From Vitellaria paradoxa (taxonomy: Eukaryota > Streptophyta > Magnoliopsida > Ericales > Sapotaceae): 64,000 nucleotides of DNA. This document shows, one piece after another, positions 60,489 through 64,000 of the stretch. Numbering within the stretch: position 1 is the stretch's first letter; each line of letters begins with the position of its first letter. The stretch covers positions 26,624,147 to 26,688,146 of the forward strand of contig CM034243.1 of assembly GCA_019916065.1 (NCBI GenBank). Direction: 5' to 3'. The translations under genes and the position numbers were made by a program. A model generated the notes under the pieces. That model had not been told where the DNA came from, made no database searches, and worked only from the letters and a program-made list of their open reading frames with translations.

Positions 60489-61151
60489 TAAATTTTTAAC
60501 TAATATCCTTAAATCAATGGTTAGTAAAACTCAAAATAATACAATGTTTAAAAAAAAATAAAAAAAAAGAAGCAAGTTGATTGATAAAAGATTAAAAAGT
60601 GACTTTGGGATTCAATGAAGGCGGACTGTAGTATGAAAGAACATGATGGGAAAGGTTGCAAAAATAAGTGGAAGCAATACTTGAAGGGAATCAGTACCCC
60701 AGCGAAACTATCTTAATTTTTTAGGAATTCTTTATGACCAATCTTGTATATTTTTTATTCTTCAACAAACAATTCAAATGCCATGCTCAATTAATGTATA
60801 TTTCAAGACACACAAATAAGAAGCAACAAAATTAATTCGGAAAATCTGATCAGTGCCTGAGTAAATAAATTCGGAAATAAAAATTCGAAAATAATTCAAA
60901 TTCATTGTAAGAGCAAGCATTCGAAACACTTGTTGATTTGGAAACATAGCCGTAGATTCGAATTACTTATTGCTTTTTCAATGGCATTTCAAGGCACTGA
61001 CTTCAATTTATAGCTTTCATTCAGTAATGAATTAGGAAATTTGGAATTCTAATGAACCCTTTAATTTTTCTAATTAATCAACCAAATTAAGGATGTATGA
61101 GATAACAACTCCAGGACGACCCTCACATAGAAGACCAAGAACTTGGTGGTC
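60489..61151. other. AT-rich DNA downstream of the third TNL
   Basis: Counterpart of 30743-31376, between the small MITE and the end of the TNL last exon. No gene is seen. Confidence 0.4.
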
Positions 61152-61814
61152 CTACCGTCCCTCCAAACAGTCGTCGCGTGAAATCACCTTCAGGACAATC
61201 CTTGCAATCTTCAGGATGAAGACCGAGAATGTAGACTCTGTTCTTTCCGGCTGTGGAGAAACCATACCCCCAACACTACCGGGAATGGCTCTGCCATAGA
61301 GACGGATCTTTAGAGCAATTTCTTCAGTACTTGTTGATTGGCTAGTCGTCTTTTCTTCTTCAAACACAAGGCGGACACCAACCTCTTTCACTTCGAATCT
61401 TTCCCCAACCACCGAAATATTCAATGTGTCGCCAACTCCCAACAGCCCGTCCAACCGCCAATAACTTAGCCACATCACATCCTCATTATCTTCTGGATTG
61501 TCAAATAAATGTGGGCAATAGCTCCACGTCACACTCTTGGTCGTGTTATTGACGATAATATGTAAGAATCTGCGATAGAAATTATGCGTTCTATCAGAAA
61601 GCCCATACACAGAACATACACTCAAGGCACGGATTCTGAAATTAGGATGTGAAGGCACAGTAAAAGATATTGAACATCCTGTGTTCTTGATATTGAACCA
61701 GTCTGGAACCTTGCTTCCCGGAACATAAGCATAAACATATGACGCTCGTGGCATCCCTGCAAGCAGAAAGCATCATTTAACTGCTATATCATATATATAT
61801 ATATAATGACAGGC

Positions 61815-61846
<32 letters not shown>

Positions 61847-64000
61847 CACCCGCAAGGAACGCTTCCTTGACATGTATCCAAACGCTTGGGTTGTAACCAA
61901 CTGTACATTTGGCTTTCCCTGCAGGGATTCCAAGTTGGGCAGGCCCAGATTATCAAGTATCTCGGTGTCAACGTTCTCTATGGGTTCCAACTTGTACACT
62001 CCTTCAGTCTCGTCCAGATTCTGACAGAAAGGAAAATCTGATCGATTCTACAAGGTCGAGTTGATAGAAACTTTACTTTCTCCAACACTACACATTCTCC
62101 AACATTCAAATATTTTAATTCATCATGTAACCCTTCAAGTGACCGAAGTCTAGTGCATGACTCTAATACAAGTACCTCAAGCCCAGCAAGATCTCTTATG
62201 CAATCTGGGAGGCGACAAATTGGATTAGTGCTGAGTTTTAATTTTCGCAAGGACGATAGGTTGCCAATATCATTGGGGAAATCATCCTCTGACAGATTGC
62301 AATTCATAAGACTTAATTTTACCAAGGAATGTGGTAAAGAAGCCCATGAATATTCTGGACTTCTTCTTGGCTTCGATAACCATCTGACTAATGAATACCC
62401 TGTTTGAACCTCCTCGCTGATGGAGAGTGATTGAAATACATCAATTCCGTCTGCATAAAGCACTGTCAAATATTCCATATGTCGGACCTCTGTAGGCAAT
62501 TTCCCAAGATTTGAACAACCGGAGATGTCTAGCATTTCCAGGCATCTTAGCAATCCAATGCTTCTTGGAAGATTCCGCAGATTTTTGCAACATTTCAAGT
62601 TCAACAAAACAAGTCTCTGCAGGGATCCGATGGATTCATGAACCTCAACCAAATTTACACAATTTGTAAGTACAAGCCTTTCAAGATTGGGAAGCAGTGA
62701 GAAGTTGGGAGTTTTGGTAAGGCAACTAGAATCACTTAGATCAAGAATTTTTAATAATTTGAGAAACTGTAAAACAAACCAAAAAAAAAAAAAGAAAAGA
62801 AAAAATGAGTTTAACATTAATACTATCAATTAAAACTATATGAATCTTGTAATTGAGAATATATATATAGTGACTTACATACCTTGGTTCTATTGAAAAC
62901 TTCTTTCAAACTACTATAACGCATTTCAAGAACAACCAATCTCTCCATAGGAAAGCCGTTGGGTATAGACTGTAGAGGGAATCCATGCCAACACAACCAT
63001 CTTAATCCTTTAGGAAATTTCTCATAACTTCCTCTGAGTTGTACATAACTAAGTTGCAGAAGTTTTAGGTTTCTCAGTTTTGCAAATGCATCAGCTTCCA
63101 AAGCAACATGATTTGAATTTCCTAGAGCATTGCCTATCCATTGCCGAGAAAAGATACTCGAACCATACCATTTAAGCAAATTACCTATACTTCCCAACAA
63201 TGAATTATTTAATGATTCTTCAAACTTACGTTTTCTATTGACACCAAAATTTTCCTTCAACAATCGCATATTGAGAATGAGGCCTTCGATTTCTTTAGTG
63301 CCCTGATAGAGAATGAGAAAGGGAGTATTGATTAGTAAATACAATCTGTACATTAATAATTATAAATATTATGAGAGTCAAGAATAATTCTTACAATATT
63401 TTCTATCAATACATCAAAGGCATCCTCATGATTCCACAATCTGCTACGACCTCATGGCTCTTTAGGTGATTCTTGACGAATAATTTCTCTTCTCATTTGT
63501 TTAATCAATGGATGCATTTCCACTTGATTACATTCATTAATTGTCAACAGGCATCTATCAATGAGATTATGGATCCCAATCAATGCGTAAAAATCACATC
63601 CGTTAAGGATTGTAATTATCCAATCTTTGTCATTTCCAACAAAGAAACAAGCAATATGGAGGAATATATCTTTGTCATGGTCATCCTGTAAAGAATCAAA
63701 ACTTATTTTAAGTTTCTCGAGGATTTCACTATCCGGAATTACTTTCAATTTCTCTATATGACTTCTCCACAAATTTTTGTCACATCTAGATAGAGAAGAG
63801 CCCAAAATTTTGATTGCTAAAGGAAGCCCCCCACAATGGTACACAATCCTTTCTGAGTCCTCCACATAACCATCAACGGGATGGTTTTGTCCAAAGGCAT
63901 ACCAACTGAATAGCTCCAAGGATTCATCACTATCAAACTCTTAAACTTGATACACTTTGTAAACTTCATGAGGCCTAACCAACCTCTTATGCCTAGTGGT
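61152..64000 (-). pseudogene. Third TNL, pseudogene, cut by the right window edge
   Basis: Paralogue of the intact TNL. Exons: 63395 to beyond 64000 (NB-ARC part), 62883-63302, 61850-62766 and 61152-61756. Conserved blocks include CGGLPLAIKILG, FLHIACFFVG, the MHP variant of MHD, the LRRs and VPGSKVPDWFN of the C-JID. Lesions against the intact copy: CAA to TAA at 63951-63953; GGA to TGA at 63452-63454; a net +2 nt in the LRR exon near 62030-62090 (917 against 915 nt), shifting the frame into a stop; and a 1-nt deletion near the start of the last exon. Exon 3 is the same length (420 nt) and open. Four independent lesions make a full receptor impossible, though truncated products cannot be excluded. 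Confidence 0.9.
61811..61842. repeat. (GA)n microsatellite in intron 4 of the third TNL
   Basis: About 12-13 GA units next to the splice donor GTGATC on the minus strand. Shorter than in the intact copy. Confidence 0.75.

Overview
This is nuclear DNA from a flowering plant, very probably a eudicot. It has TIR-NB-LRR (TNL) immune-receptor genes with plant-type introns, plant Ty3/gypsy, RTE, CACTA, Mutator-like, MITE and Helitron elements, and very AT-rich intergenic DNA. TNLs are absent from grasses. I cannot name the species.

The window holds two tandem copies of one module: an aldo-keto reductase (AKR) gene on the + strand facing a TNL gene on the - strand, tail to tail. Unit A runs from the left edge to about 38.26 kb. 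Unit B runs from about 38.26 kb past the right edge. In order: the 5' end of a first TNL (1-165, -); AKR copy 1 (4314-27261, +, pseudogene); an intact TNL (31377-38429, -, five exons, 1194 aa by my splice model); AKR copy 2 (43443-55844, +, pseudogene); a third TNL (61152 to beyond 64000, -, pseudogene). Introns and intergenic DNA are also homologous, so the duplication covered the whole block.

Each unit serves as an empty-site control for insertions in the other. Unit A alone carries an RTE LINE fragment (696-1523), several MITEs, a 543-bp Mutator-like element (12297-12839) with about nine short inverted-repeat units, and a 7.2-kb Ty3/gypsy element (13805-21036) in AKR intron 3. That element has 762-bp LTRs that read identical, a 5-bp target duplication (AAAGT), an initiator-Met PBS, gag and pol. 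Unit B alone carries a 2.6-kb foldback Mutator-like element (40627-43248) with a 9-bp target duplication and a Helitron-like element (57560-58602). A CACTA-type element (33581-34748) sits in an intron of the intact TNL and accounts exactly for its length difference from the third TNL. Older relics shared by both units predate the duplication.

The only apparently complete host gene is the middle TNL: TIR, NB-ARC, LRRs and a C-terminal C-JID domain. Both AKR copies have lost their reading frame by independent lesions. The third TNL has two premature stops and two frameshifts. I found no rRNA gene, CRISPR array or convincing intact tRNA gene. All splice sites and repeat boundaries were read by eye, without alignment software.
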